Source of the DNA: Nemania diffusa
Lineage: Eukaryota > Ascomycota > Sordariomycetes > Xylariales > Xylariaceae
DNA: 64,000 nucleotides
Reading direction: 5' to 3'
Assembly: GCA_038501195.1 (NCBI GenBank)
Contig: JBBPUQ010000002.1
Span: 2,480,001-2,544,000, forward strand
Shown here: piece after piece, positions 46,108-55,355 of the stretch
How positions within the stretch are numbered: position 1 is the stretch's first letter
Layout: every line of letters begins with the position of its first letter
Position numbers and translations under genes: made by a program
The notes under the pieces: model-generated
Told to the model about the DNA's origin: nothing
Seen by the model: the letters and a program-made list of their open reading frames with translations, nothing else
Databases searched by the model: none

Positions 46108-48453
46108 ATGGCAACTGAAAGCCTGTTAATTTCAGACTTCGTACGCTCACTCCAACAAGGGCTTCAGAAATGTAACGAGCTCCACGATGGCCGGTGTCAA
46201 GTCACGCCGATAGCGGATAGATTACCACAGCGCATTCCAGACTGGGTCATTGACACCAAGGAATACTGTATCGTGCCAGGAAAGTCGGTCACAAAATATG
46301 CAGCCCTCAGCTATGTCTGGAACGCTCCACTTGATGTCAACGAAAGCCCGGCAGCACCAAAGAGGCTGATGCTTCAACGGCAGAATATACACGATTTTAT
46401 ACGTCCCGGGTTTCTAGCTCCCAGTTCTAAGATAGTGGCACAGAATCCTACTGTTGTTCGGGACTCGATAGACTTGGTGAGACGTTCTGGAATGCGATAT
46501 CTCTGGGTCGACTGTCTCTGCATCCCTCAAAACGACGATACGACAGGTGATAGTGTCAGACTGATCAAGGATATCTACTCCGGCTCCAGCGTCACCATCA
46601 TCGCAGCCACAACTTCATCTAGCATATATACATCGGGAACCAATATTCAGAAAGCCGCAGACAAAGAAGTGATACCCAACTCGCACAGTCTTCATAGGGC
46701 GCTACTCGCATCGCACTGGGCCACCCGTGGATGGACGTTCCAAGAACAGTTGCTTTCCAAGCGGTCTTTCGTTTTCCTTGACGGCACAGCTTTCTGGGAT
46801 TGTGAGGGTGCTGTATGGTGGTACAAGTCATTAATTATTTCCCAGGAGACAGAACCGACTATCCCAATGTCACCCACACCCTTTCACAGAGATATATCAC
46901 CATTAGGCCGAAAACACTCATCACCGCCATGTACAACAACCAACCAACCCTATCTATTATCTCCTAATGTCACCGCTCATAGGAAACTATCCCAGGAGCT
47001 TACTACCCTTTCAACACCAGACTTTAGGCTTTATAGGGAACTCATCTGTCGGTACAATTATCGCGATCTGACAAATCCTGAGGATGCTCTACTAGCGATA
47101 TCTGGTGTGATCAATGCTTTAGCACGTGGTTTCCCCGGCGGCTTCATCAACGGATTACCGGTGCTTTTCCTAGACTCCTCACTTATTTGGCAACCACTGG
47201 CTAAGGCGAAAAGGAGAGTCAGTTCTGCCGTAGACCCCAGGCTGTCCTCCCCGTTGCCATCCTGGTCTTGGGTCGGGTGGCAATGTCGCATTGATCCAGT
47301 AAGCTTAGAGAGTGGTCTAGATTACGAACTTAGTTGTCCTAGTTATTACGAAGCATTCTTGAGCAAGAGGAAGAGGAGAGGGGCCTTTAAGCCGCATTCG
47401 TGGAGAACGAGGAAGGTTGTGAATTGGTTTGCCTCAACCAGTCTGTCTGATGGTGACCTCTTACCCGAGCCGGAAATTCTCGAGTATTACAAGAGATCTT
47501 GGGATGATCACCACGACAGAGAGCCACCTTTCGGGTGGTCTCGAAGGAATGACATCAAGCTTGAGAAGAAAATGGTAGTAATCGGGCCGAAAAACAACAT
47601 TCAAGTGTGCTACGGGAAAGAGCCAAGTGACGATTATCTCCACAAGTCAGACAGTTTAACTAGCTTTCGCTACCCCGTGCCTATCCAAAACAGCCTACCA
47701 GTCGCCGAGTACCAAATGGATAGGCCCTTCCTCTCCTGTATTACAACTACAGCGAAATTTAAAATACGGAGAGTTCTTTTTCCCCATGAGAGAACGCATG
47801 TACCAAGAATCATTCTTCATGGTGGAACGTTGAGTATCTCTGTTCTAGACACGAAGGTCTATGAAAGTGATCCTGATTTGGAGTCGTGTTGTCCAGTAAT
47901 TACCCTTGTAGATGATCAGGGGCGCTGGGCCGGATTGCTTAGGGTGATGTGCGATGACAAAAGCATCGAGGGGCAGCAGATGGTAGAGGTCATAGCTATC
48001 TCTCAAGGCAGCTCGAGCTACATAGAGGCTGCCTTGACATATGAGGAGATGGTTGACAGACTAGGCTGCTACCGGTTTGGGGGTCCCAACAGCGACCACT
48101 ACCATTTCATATCATCTGAGGCTACCCACCAAAAGGAAGGCGAGAGCCGGGATGACAGCTCGAGTAACAGTGGGCTTCGTTCTTACCATAAAACAGATAA
48201 ATCCGAATGTTATATGAAGACGGAGAAAGAGGCTGCCTGGTTGGACCATGGTCCTTTCTTTCGTAGAGGGATACGATGCCAGAAGGACGAAGAATGGTTA
48301 CCGACAGAATGGGAATATACGACGTATGATTTCTATAATGTGCTTTGGGTCCAGAGAAAAGGAAATTACATGGAAAGGAGAGCAGTAGGGCGAGTGCCTA
48401 AGCACATCTGGGAGCAAAACTGTGGGACATTCAAAAAGATTGTGCTTGGTTGA
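46108..48453 (+). CDS. HET domain (heterokaryon incompatibility) protein
   Basis: Single-exon gene of 781 residues. The N-terminal HET domain shows its blocks: KYAALSYVWNAP (about residues 63-74), RDSIDLVRRSGMRYLWVDCLCIPQND (118-143), LIKDIYSGSSVTIIAA (about 153-168) and HWATRGWTFQEQLLSKRSFVF (about 205-225). HET proteins can trigger cell death on non-self recognition after hyphal fusion; many copies exist and few have a demonstrated role. The remainder has CRYNYRDLTNPEDALLAISG and LPSWSWVGWQC, typical of the extended HET region, and a Lys/Ser-rich tail. The first ATG in frame is 46108. It stands alone between AT-rich spacers more than 1 kb long, as is common for this variable family. Codon usage looks less G+C-biased than in neighbours. 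Confidence 0.93.
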   Translation: MATESLLISDFVRSLQQGLQKCNELHDGRCQVTPIADRLPQRIPDWVIDTKEYCIVPGKSVTKYAALSYVWNAPLDVNESPAAPKRLMLQRQNIHDFIRPGFLAPSSKIVAQNPTVVRDSIDLVRRSGMRYLWVDCLCIPQNDDTTGDSVRLIKDIYSGSSVTIIAATTSSSIYTSGTNIQKAADKEVIPNSHSLHRALLASHWATRGWTFQEQLLSKRSFVFLDGTAFWDCEGAVWWYKSLIISQETEPTIPMSPTPFHRDISPLGRKHSSPPCTTTNQPYLLSPNVTAHRKLSQELTTLSTPDFRLYRELICRYNYRDLTNPEDALLAISGVINALARGFPGGFINGLPVLFLDSSLIWQPLAKAKRRVSSAVDPRLSSPLPSWSWVGWQCRIDPVSLESGLDYELSCPSYYEAFLSKRKRRGAFKPHSWRTRKVVNWFASTSLSDGDLLPEPEILEYYKRSWDDHHDREPPFGWSRRNDIKLEKKMVVIGPKNNIQVCYGKEPSDDYLHKSDSLTSFRYPVPIQNSLPVAEYQMDRPFLSCITTTAKFKIRRVLFPHERTHVPRIILHGGTLSISVLDTKVYESDPDLESCCPVITLVDDQGRWAGLLRVMCDDKSIEGQQMVEVIAISQGSSSYIEAALTYEEMVDRLGCYRFGGPNSDHYHFISSEATHQKEGESRDDSSSNSGLRSYHKTDKSECYMKTEKEAAWLDHGPFFRRGIRCQKDEEWLPTEWEYTTYDFYNVLWVQRKGNYMERRAVGRVPKHIWEQNCGTFKKIVLG

Positions 48454-49922
48454 GACAGCATATTGTTAGGCAATTCCCAGGTATTTAAAGTCATCGCGTG
48501 ATCATTGTGATTGAATCCATATGGCTCTTAATCATATACCGGCCCTGAGTACTCTTACCCTCGAGAAGTTGAGTTCTTCAAAACATAGTCTCGGGTTACC
48601 GCATAAATAACCTACAGAAGGTTTGATAATGAACATCGAATCGTCTGCGTCTAGCTTGTTCAGTCGCACAAAAAGACGAAAATTATGATTACGCTACCCG
48701 GCATTGCTAAGGCATATCCCCCTCAGGGCCGGAAGCAAAACCGAAGCCCCCTATGATTTTTAAGCAGGAAGCACTTGCTACGGCTTGGATTTCTTCCTCA
48801 ACCGGTTGCGACAATTCGCACTCGCTACTAACTGACGCGGTGGTGGTAGTGATGGTAGTGGTGGCGACGGCATCATCATCATCACCACCATTTGGTGGCC
48901 TTAGTTGAGACCCCGCGCTGGCGCCATCACAACTTGTTGTTGTTGCTTTTAGTAACCAACCGGAGGAGGATGAGGAAGTTGAATCGGCTGAGCCCCATTA
49001 CGATTTGGCGGCAATGGTTTCCGCATAATCGGTCTCGTTTGGTTGAGATTCAACACCGGCGGCCGGAGCAGTAGCCTCTGTGCTTGAATCAGTCGTCCTT
49101 GGTTAGGTTGAGCAGGCATTTGGTGGTTCATAGGCAGCTGTCGCACCGGCATATTGTTCGGTCTTGTCTGCTGTTGTCGCGGCTGGTCTGGTGCCGGAAT
49201 ACGTTTTCTCAAGGTAAAGGTCGAGTTTAAGAAAGGAGCAAGAACGTTTTGTTCCTCAAGGTGTGCAGCTGAGGCCAGTACAGCGATAGATTTGTTTTTA
49301 TTTCATCCATTAAACATCGAGGCTTATAAGAAACACGCCACGCCGACTCTCTCTCTATTAATTACCATCGCCGAACGCACTATTGAATCACAATAAAGCC
49401 TTGGAAAAAAAGAGAATTAACGCTTTAAAAAGTGAGAGATATTCTGAGTAAGGCCCAAGTTAATCTATTAGTAGTAGTAATAAACTTACAAGTACGGCAC
49501 GTATGGACAATAGAGTAAGAAATAGGTAAGTGTTGGTGTTCATACATAGAAAAGAATTACAGGGGGCAAGGAGTGACTTCCTGGGAACCTGGTCTGGAAT
49601 ATTCAAAGTATTTATTGCATAAATAGTGGACCAATATGCTACCCATGCGAAGTAGCGGGGCTGCTACCATACCATGTAGGTGCAACGTTTACGTAGGGGC
49701 CAGTAGATACCTAAACAGGTAGGTATTGATCAATTAGGTTGGCCTCCAAGACCGACAGAGCCTACCCTTGACTCGAAGTGGGTACCTAGCTTGGAACCTA
49801 CCGCCGTACCTCAATATAGGCTACTGTCTACCTATCCTAACATCAACCAAACCTAGCAGACGAGATAACCCTCCAGCGATTCAATCTACTGAGCCCGACC
49901 TGTACCTACAAAAATAGCCAAG
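48454..49922. other. Intergenic spacer with trinucleotide repeats
   Basis: Trinucleotide-rich tract (GGTGGTAGTGATGGTAGTGG...CATCATCATCATCACCACC) at about 48838-48892. A Gln/Asn/Pro-rich open frame lies on the minus strand at 48949-49212 but lacks a good start. TACCTA/GGTACC-type words cluster at 49700-49850. No gene is called. Confidence 0.5.
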
Positions 49923-50819
49923 ATGCCGTCTATGTCCCTGCAGTCTGTGACTGCCGTCATCATACTTAGTGTTGACGATGGTTCTGGTATGTACCGACCA
50001 TGCATTACCTGATTCCTCGGCCCTCGCTTCATCGAACGAACATCTCACAGGATGCTGAGCTAACCTTGTCGCAGTAAGTAGACCAGTATCCCCCTTCCAT
50101 ACAATCGTAGCGACCGTACCACCGTTATCCCGAGAAAACAAGCACTCCGCGACTTGGTATGGAGGTTAATATAGAGTAGAGGATATTCGCCAAATACTAC
50201 AATTCTCCCCACCATGCGCCGACAGGTATTAGGCTCCAGAGAATTGAAAGGGGGAATTCCTAGCGACTAATTAGACTCTCGTAGCATCCGGCGCCCCAAG
50301 TTCTCCATACTCGGACGTGAAGTCGCAGAAGAGCTTTGAGAAAGGACTACTAGAGAAGACAGCGAAGCAGACTGGTGATATCATACTCTATGATAACAAG
50401 CTAGTGCTCTACAAGATGGAATCCGATGTCATGATGTATGTCGTCGGTGGTGCCGAGGAAAACGAGATTCTGTTATATAATGTGATCCTGGCGCTGCGAG
50501 ATTCGTTGCATCTACTCTTCAAGTTCGTACCCCCTGCTACTTATCTCTAGACGGAACGAAATGCTAAAATGAATGCAGGCAATCTGTGGATAAGCGGACA
50601 GTTGTGGAGAACTACGACTTAGTATCGTTGGCCATTGACGAAATCGTCGACGACGGAATCATCTTGGAAACAGACCCTACGATCATCGTGCAACGAGTTA
50701 GCAAGGCGCCAACACAGGACGTTAATCTGAGCCGCATCGACCTTAGTGAACAAGGAGTGAATAACCTGGCCCAACTTGGGCGTGCCAAGTTGACCGACTG
50801 GCTACGTCAAGGGCTGTAA
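49923..50819 (+). CDS. RET3: Coatomer zeta subunit (COPI)
   Basis: Small subunit of the COPI coat that acts in Golgi-to-ER retrieval. Coding segments are 49923..49985, 50180..50225, 50285..50522 and 50579..50819; 195 residues. The protein is the longin-fold zeta subunit: LQSVTAVIILSVDDGS, RIFAKYYNSPHHAPT, YSDVKSQKSFEKGLLEKTAK, GDIILYDNKLVLYKMESDVM, MYVVGGAEENEILLYNVILA, VDKRTVVENYDLVSLAIDEI and LSEQGVNNLAQLG. The first intervening sequence (49986..50179) cannot be removed as one canonical intron while keeping the DDGS-RIFAKYY frame; it is resolved as a twin intron, described separately. Third intron GTTCGT...TGCAG. Convergent with SUA5, 156 bases apart, with a run of 13 As at 50908 between them. 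Confidence 0.95.
49986..50179 (+). other. Spliceosomal twin intron (stwintron) in coatomer zeta
   Basis: The inner intron is 49987..50074 (GTATGT donor, GCTAAC branch, TTGTCGCAG acceptor; 88 nt). Removing it joins the G at 49986 to TAAGTA at 50075, creating a GTAAGTA donor. The outer intron then ends at 50179 (GAGTAG) and is phase 0, giving DDGS joined to RIFAKYY as in other coatomer zeta proteins. This is the donor-interrupted arrangement, in which the inner intron sits after the first base of the outer donor. No single GT...AG choice that I could find gives this frame. Confidence 0.85.
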
Positions 50820-50975
50820 TGTAGGAGAGGCCCCCTATACATGGGCAGAAGAAGTGGAACTATGAGATAATCTAGAGTAGAAGGCTCGACATCACGGCGT
50901 TGGTACCAAAAAAAAAAAAACCTGGTTCTTCCTGGACAGATCTCATGTTGATTGGCGGTGTCATTTGATCATTCT

Positions 50976-52301
50976 CTACGACTTAATCCGGGACGCTGCT
51001 TTGCGTAGCCTATTCATGACCGCCGCGCCGATATCCTCGTCGTCTAGTGTGCCCTCTACGAAAATGACATCTGCACCCTGTCTATCCAGTTCCCGTAACG
51101 CCGAGAAAAGCCCATGTGCTATGCTCCTGCTATCCTTGCCGATGCCAATGTCTAGAAGTTTCCCGATTACTCCGCCGTCCGATGACTTATACAGATCTGC
51201 GTCTCTAACTTCCAGCTCAACACTTACTTGATCGATAGACTCAGGAAGCGCGGAAAGTCTTTCTTGCTCTTTGAAATCTCCACATGAAAGGCTCCCACCT
51301 GGCTGCCAGTACCGAGTCCGAATGACGCCGACTATGTTGCTGTTATTGTCCTTAAGCTCAAGGTCTTGCTGGTCGATGCCCTTGTGTAAAGCAGGACAAG
51401 TAGCTTCGTATAGAACTACCTGTGCCTTGGGACTGTAATGTTTGTATTTCATCCCTGGGGCCCTTGGTGCCGCCTTGCCAGCTTCGCTATGATCTTTGTA
51501 TGCTTTCTCGACATTTTCCCATCCGGGACATTTCCGTAGCTCATCCAGGCTCACTCCACCTGGCCGAAGGACAACAGGTGGATCACATAGTCCGTCTACT
51601 ACTGTGCTTTCGACCCCGACTGGACATGAGCCACCATCGAGTATCAACTCAATACGCCCATCCAAGTCCTCCAACACATGGGCTGCCGTGGTCGGTGAGG
51701 GCTTTGTGGAGGCATTGGCAGAGGGAGCAGCTAACGGAGAACCCACTAACTTAATCAGTGAGCGCGCAAGTGGTGAGGCTGGCATCCGTACACCATAGGT
51801 CTGCAGTCCAGCTGTAACCTGAGGGGCCAACTTCGATGGACTCTGGTTGGGCATTAATATTGTCAAAGGACCTGGCCAGAAGCGCTCGATCAGAGGCTTG
51901 TATATGTCAGGGATCTGATCAGGAGATCCGTTTATTGGCACGTCCTTCTCAGTCGCAGGCTGCAGAATATGGCGAAGCATGTCTAAGTCGGCAACATGTA
52001 TAATGAGAGGGTTATCCGATGGTCTGCCCTTTGCAGAGTAAATGCCTTTCACAGCAAGAGCTCTCGTCGCATCAGCGCCCAGGCCGTATACTGTCTCGGT
52101 TGGAAATGCAACAGGTATGTCTTTGGTCTTCAGATAATTCGCAGCATCTCGCAGAGCCTTGGCACTCTGTGACTGAGAAACCTCCCACTCGCCAATCTTT
52201 TCAAGGCCGTCATTTTCTCTGAACTTTCCAAAATCATTACCGGCTACCTTGAGAATTTCTGTCCTCCACCTCCCTGCCTGCAGTGGCAAGTCTTGCGACA
52301 T
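50976..52301 (-). CDS. SUA5: Threonylcarbamoyl-AMP synthase SUA5
   Basis: First enzyme of tRNA t6A37 synthesis: it makes threonylcarbamoyl-AMP from threonine, bicarbonate and ATP. The first AUG in frame is at 52301 (MSQDLPLQAGRW), giving 441 residues without introns. The YrdC domain has ALRDAANYLKTKDIPVAFPTETVYGLG, IYSAKGRPSDNPLIIHV, FWPGPLTI, TYGVRMPASPLARSLIKLVGSPLAAPSANAS, LDGGSCPVGVESTVVDG and VLRPGGVS. The linker has PRAPGMKYKHYSPKAQVVLY, and the C-terminal Sua5 domain follows (FSALRELDRQGADVIFVEG). The reading frame stays open upstream of the AUG to about 52398 with a basic presequence-like stretch; see findings. The SUA5 and COG4 start codons are 564 bases apart, so they share an upstream region. 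Confidence 0.96.
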   Translation of the reverse strand: MSQDLPLQAGRWRTEILKVAGNDFGKFRENDGLEKIGEWEVSQSQSAKALRDAANYLKTKDIPVAFPTETVYGLGADATRALAVKGIYSAKGRPSDNPLIIHVADLDMLRHILQPATEKDVPINGSPDQIPDIYKPLIERFWPGPLTILMPNQSPSKLAPQVTAGLQTYGVRMPASPLARSLIKLVGSPLAAPSANASTKPSPTTAAHVLEDLDGRIELILDGGSCPVGVESTVVDGLCDPPVVLRPGGVSLDELRKCPGWENVEKAYKDHSEAGKAAPRAPGMKYKHYSPKAQVVLYEATCPALHKGIDQQDLELKDNNSNIVGVIRTRYWQPGGSLSCGDFKEQERLSALPESIDQVSVELEVRDADLYKSSDGGVIGKLLDIGIGKDSRSIAHGLFSALRELDRQGADVIFVEGTLDDEDIGAAVMNRLRKAASRIKS

Positions 52302-52865
52302 GGTGCTGTAAGAGTTGAATATGGCTCGAACAGACTTAAGCCTGACGTTTAAGACTCGTGAAGCCAACTTGATGGTAATAGGAACTTTAAGGAAAAGTTA
52401 ACAAGCCTGGCTTTAGATCTCGTAGTTTGTTGATTCTTCTACCGAATAGAGACCTCGTCAGTGAAGCAATCCCAGGTGAGATAAGATATAATTAGTTGGT
52501 TCATGGACATCGGTGAAATTCAAAATCAAAGTCGAAATATATTTTTTTGACTCATCAAAATAACTTACAGGCCGATACTTCGTTTCCTGCCAAGACAACT
52601 GCCTAATTGTGACAAAAGACTTAAGCCCCACTAAGCGCTAATGCCTTACTGCGTACAGTGACCTACAGAGGTACCTGGTTAGTGAGAAACTGCTATATGT
52701 GCTCTAGACTTTCAGTGGAACTTTATTGCCTATCAATTTGGGCACCTTTCAGACAATGTCGAAATCGTCATCTTTAAGACAGATATACGATAAAGGTGCT
52801 CCTCAAGACCTCAACCCCGGCTTGATGTCTTGCGTCGCTATGCGCCTCCCATTATCAATGACCCA
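52302..52865. other. Divergent promoter region SUA5/COG4
   Basis: 564 bases between the two AUG codons. The SUA5-proximal 97 bases are open in the SUA5 frame. The middle part is AT-rich. No other feature seen. Confidence 0.55.
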
Positions 52866-55355
52866 ATGTCCGCCAACAATCTTCTAAATGGCGACCTTTC
52901 AGCCCATTCGACGAACAAGCCCTCTCTTCTTAAGCTAAACCGCAGCTCCCCTTCGAGCCCCTCCATTCATGATGCATCGTCTCTCGCCGACGTTCGAGCT
53001 AGCCTCGCCGCACTTCATGCACGTGAAACCGCTATAACAACTCGCCTAAACTCCCTCATCTCTTCCCAAGCCGACCTCTCCCGCGAATTGGGCCGGCTCG
53101 ACCTATTTCGGGCCAACCTAGGCTCCCAGGTCATCGCAACCCGATCTATTAGCAATGGCATGCTATCATCGGCTGCCGAGACCGCCGGGAGGTTGTCCAA
53201 CCGGGTCAAAGAGCTAGATTTAGAAAAGGACAGGGTGCAGCAGACTTTGCAGGTTGTCGAACAAGTCGCCGAACTCAAAGCTTGCGTCCATGGCGTCGTC
53301 GGCAGCATGGGTGCGCCCCAAGACTGGGAAGCAGCAGCAGGCTATATCGCGCGTGCGAGCAAGATCCCCGAGCCCATCATACGAGGCGGGTTTGCGGCAT
53401 CCATCGTGCCGAGTGTGGAAGTGCCAGATGCCCCTTGGGTAACGCTCGAGAATTCGAAGGAGAGTCTCTGCGGCTTGTTTCTGCGCGAGTTCGAGAAGGC
53501 GGCCAAGGACGGTGATGGTGCTAAAATCACTCGTTTCTTCAAACTCTTTCCTTTAATCGGAAGAGGAGATGTTGGGTTAGACGTCTACGGCAGATATGTG
53601 TGTCAGGGAGTCGCAGGCACCGCACGAGCAACTCTCAAAGAAGTCCCTGGTGGTGCCGGGAGACAAGACGGTTTTTTCTATGCGAATGCCCTCACGAAGC
53701 TTTTTGAGCATATTGCCCAAATCGTTGAAAGCCATGGCAGTCTCGTTGAGAGACACTACGGAGAGGGCAAAATGGTTAGAGTTATCGAGAGACTACAGAT
53801 GGAAGCTGATGTACAGGGTGGTATCGTGTTAGATTCCTGGAGCGATGACAGAAGTGTCAATAGGCGGGTCACAGATGTGAAGAGTTACCCCTTCTCGTTC
53901 CTAGTACAGAGCTACTTACCACAACAAAAAACGCTTGGCGGGACGCCTCGTGTGAACTCTCCCGCGGTTGGCGGCGGTACTAACCCTCGTAGTAGTGAAG
54001 ACGAGGGAGTCAATATGAAGGAGATTGATGGGCTTCTCAATGAGATTTCCGTCATGCTCGGTCGTTGGTCACTATACACTAGATTCCTGGCTGGGAAATG
54101 CAAGGTAACTCGATTCTTTTCTACCCAATTATCCATCCTGAGTGCTGACTTGTCACAGAGCCCCGAGACCCCAGAAAACACTGCTCTAACAATACCAACG
54201 TTGTTAAGTGGTTCGAATCTCCAGAGAAAGGTTTCAGCAAAACTTGTTGAGCCCTACAATTTCATGTCAACATTCTTCTTTAGGAGATCTGTTGAAAAGG
54301 CATTTCAATTAGACGAATCCCCGTCTGGATTGTCGTTAAACCTTAACAAGCCTATTGAAGCCAATGCCCCTTTTATTATTTCTGCTGTTGACGATGTCAT
54401 GTACATCGTTAGTGCAGTCATCCAGCGATCTATATCTACCTCCCAGCGCGAGGTAGTATCCCATGTTGTCACGACTAGTAGCAGAGTCTTAGATTCCGAC
54501 TTCATTAAAATGATGCACCAAAAGATGGAAGATGAATCGTATCTACGACCTGTCGTGCAAGGAGGTCTACCACCAGAAGACAAAATTGTTGCTTTTATTG
54601 TCCTGATCAATAGTCTCGACGTTTCTAACGAGTACTTGGCTCGGATCATAACGACTCGACTTGGTATCTCCCCAGAGCAGCCTAACGGTACTTCCCACCC
54701 CAATCCGCTTTCCGCCTCGTTTCCCTTTGAAAACGACGTCGCACTTGTCACAGCCTCTCTTAACAACCTACACTCGACATTCACTACGAAGGCAACTGAA
54801 CTCCTCAATGGTGGTTTGCAGGTACTTTTCAACCAAGTAATCAGGCAGAGATTACGCACTATCATGGCGGAGGCCTTCCGAGATGTGGATTATTGGCGGA
54901 CGGAAGAAGAGCTAGCAGAGATCGCTCTACAGAACGACGAAGATGAAGATGAATTTCTAGATCGCGTACCACGGCGCTTCGAACAAGGCTGGGATGCGCT
55001 AATGAAACCGATTGCGCGGCTCATGACAGCTAAAACATACAACACTTTACTGGAAATCACAGCGACACATCTGTCGAAACAGAGCCTAGAAAAGAGAATA
55101 TCAAGCTACAGTGGCAAGACGAATGCCTATGGAGCCATCCGCATGGAGAGGGACTTCAACGGAATCATTAGTACCGTGGCGAAAGGCAATTATAGCGTGA
55201 GGGAGTTGTTCAACCGCGTTACACAAATCCTTATGGTCGCTAATATGGAAGATGATGAGTGGGAGGAACTTGTAGATGCAGGCGATGATGGCGGTATCGA
55301 TTGGCTGCTCACCCAAGAGGAGCTGCGCAGAGCGCGAAATTTAGTTCGAGAATAA
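52866..55355 (+). CDS. COG4: Conserved oligomeric Golgi complex subunit 4
   Basis: Subunit of the COG tether for retrograde intra-Golgi vesicles. Exon 1 is 52866..54104 and exon 2 is 54159..55355; 811 residues. An N-terminal coiled-coil region (DVRASLAALHARETAITTRL...KELDLEKDRVQQTLQVVE) is followed by the COG4 core: CLGLFLREF-like CGLFLREFEKAAKDGD, ITRFFKLFPLIGRGDVGLDVYGRYVC, and IVESHGSLVERHYGEGKMVRVIERLQ. Later come TFFFRRSVEKAFQLDE, AVDDVMYIVSAVIQRS and DGGIDWLLTQEELRRARNLV at the end. The first in-frame ATG is 52866 (MSANNLLNGD); the frame is open upstream without an ATG. The 54-nt intron at 54105..54158 is phase 0 and stop-free; it interrupts RFLAGKCK-SPETPE, which is continuous in relatives as I recall them. 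Confidence 0.94.
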   Translation: MSANNLLNGDLSAHSTNKPSLLKLNRSSPSSPSIHDASSLADVRASLAALHARETAITTRLNSLISSQADLSRELGRLDLFRANLGSQVIATRSISNGMLSSAAETAGRLSNRVKELDLEKDRVQQTLQVVEQVAELKACVHGVVGSMGAPQDWEAAAGYIARASKIPEPIIRGGFAASIVPSVEVPDAPWVTLENSKESLCGLFLREFEKAAKDGDGAKITRFFKLFPLIGRGDVGLDVYGRYVCQGVAGTARATLKEVPGGAGRQDGFFYANALTKLFEHIAQIVESHGSLVERHYGEGKMVRVIERLQMEADVQGGIVLDSWSDDRSVNRRVTDVKSYPFSFLVQSYLPQQKTLGGTPRVNSPAVGGGTNPRSSEDEGVNMKEIDGLLNEISVMLGRWSLYTRFLAGKCKVTRFFSTQLSILSADLSQSPETPENTALTIPTLLSGSNLQRKVSAKLVEPYNFMSTFFFRRSVEKAFQLDESPSGLSLNLNKPIEANAPFIISAVDDVMYIVSAVIQRSISTSQREVVSHVVTTSSRVLDSDFIKMMHQKMEDESYLRPVVQGGLPPEDKIVAFIVLINSLDVSNEYLARIITTRLGISPEQPNGTSHPNPLSASFPFENDVALVTASLNNLHSTFTTKATELLNGGLQVLFNQVIRQRLRTIMAEAFRDVDYWRTEEELAEIALQNDEDEDEFLDRVPRRFEQGWDALMKPIARLMTAKTYNTLLEITATHLSKQSLEKRISSYSGKTNAYGAIRMERDFNGIISTVAKGNYSVRELFNRVTQILMVANMEDDEWEELVDAGDDGGIDWLLTQEELRRARNLVRE
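54105..54158 (+). other. 54-nt stop-free intron in COG4
   Basis: GTAACT donor, GTGCTGAC branch region and TGTCACAG acceptor. Length 54, phase 0, no in-frame stop. Retention would add 18 residues (VTRFFSTQLSILSADLSQ). Confidence 0.75.

Noticed and set aside
52365..52367. TTG at 52367 as the annotated SUA5 start
   Set aside because: Listed as a finding, but the AUG at 52301 is kept as the annotated start because near-cognate initiation is unproven.
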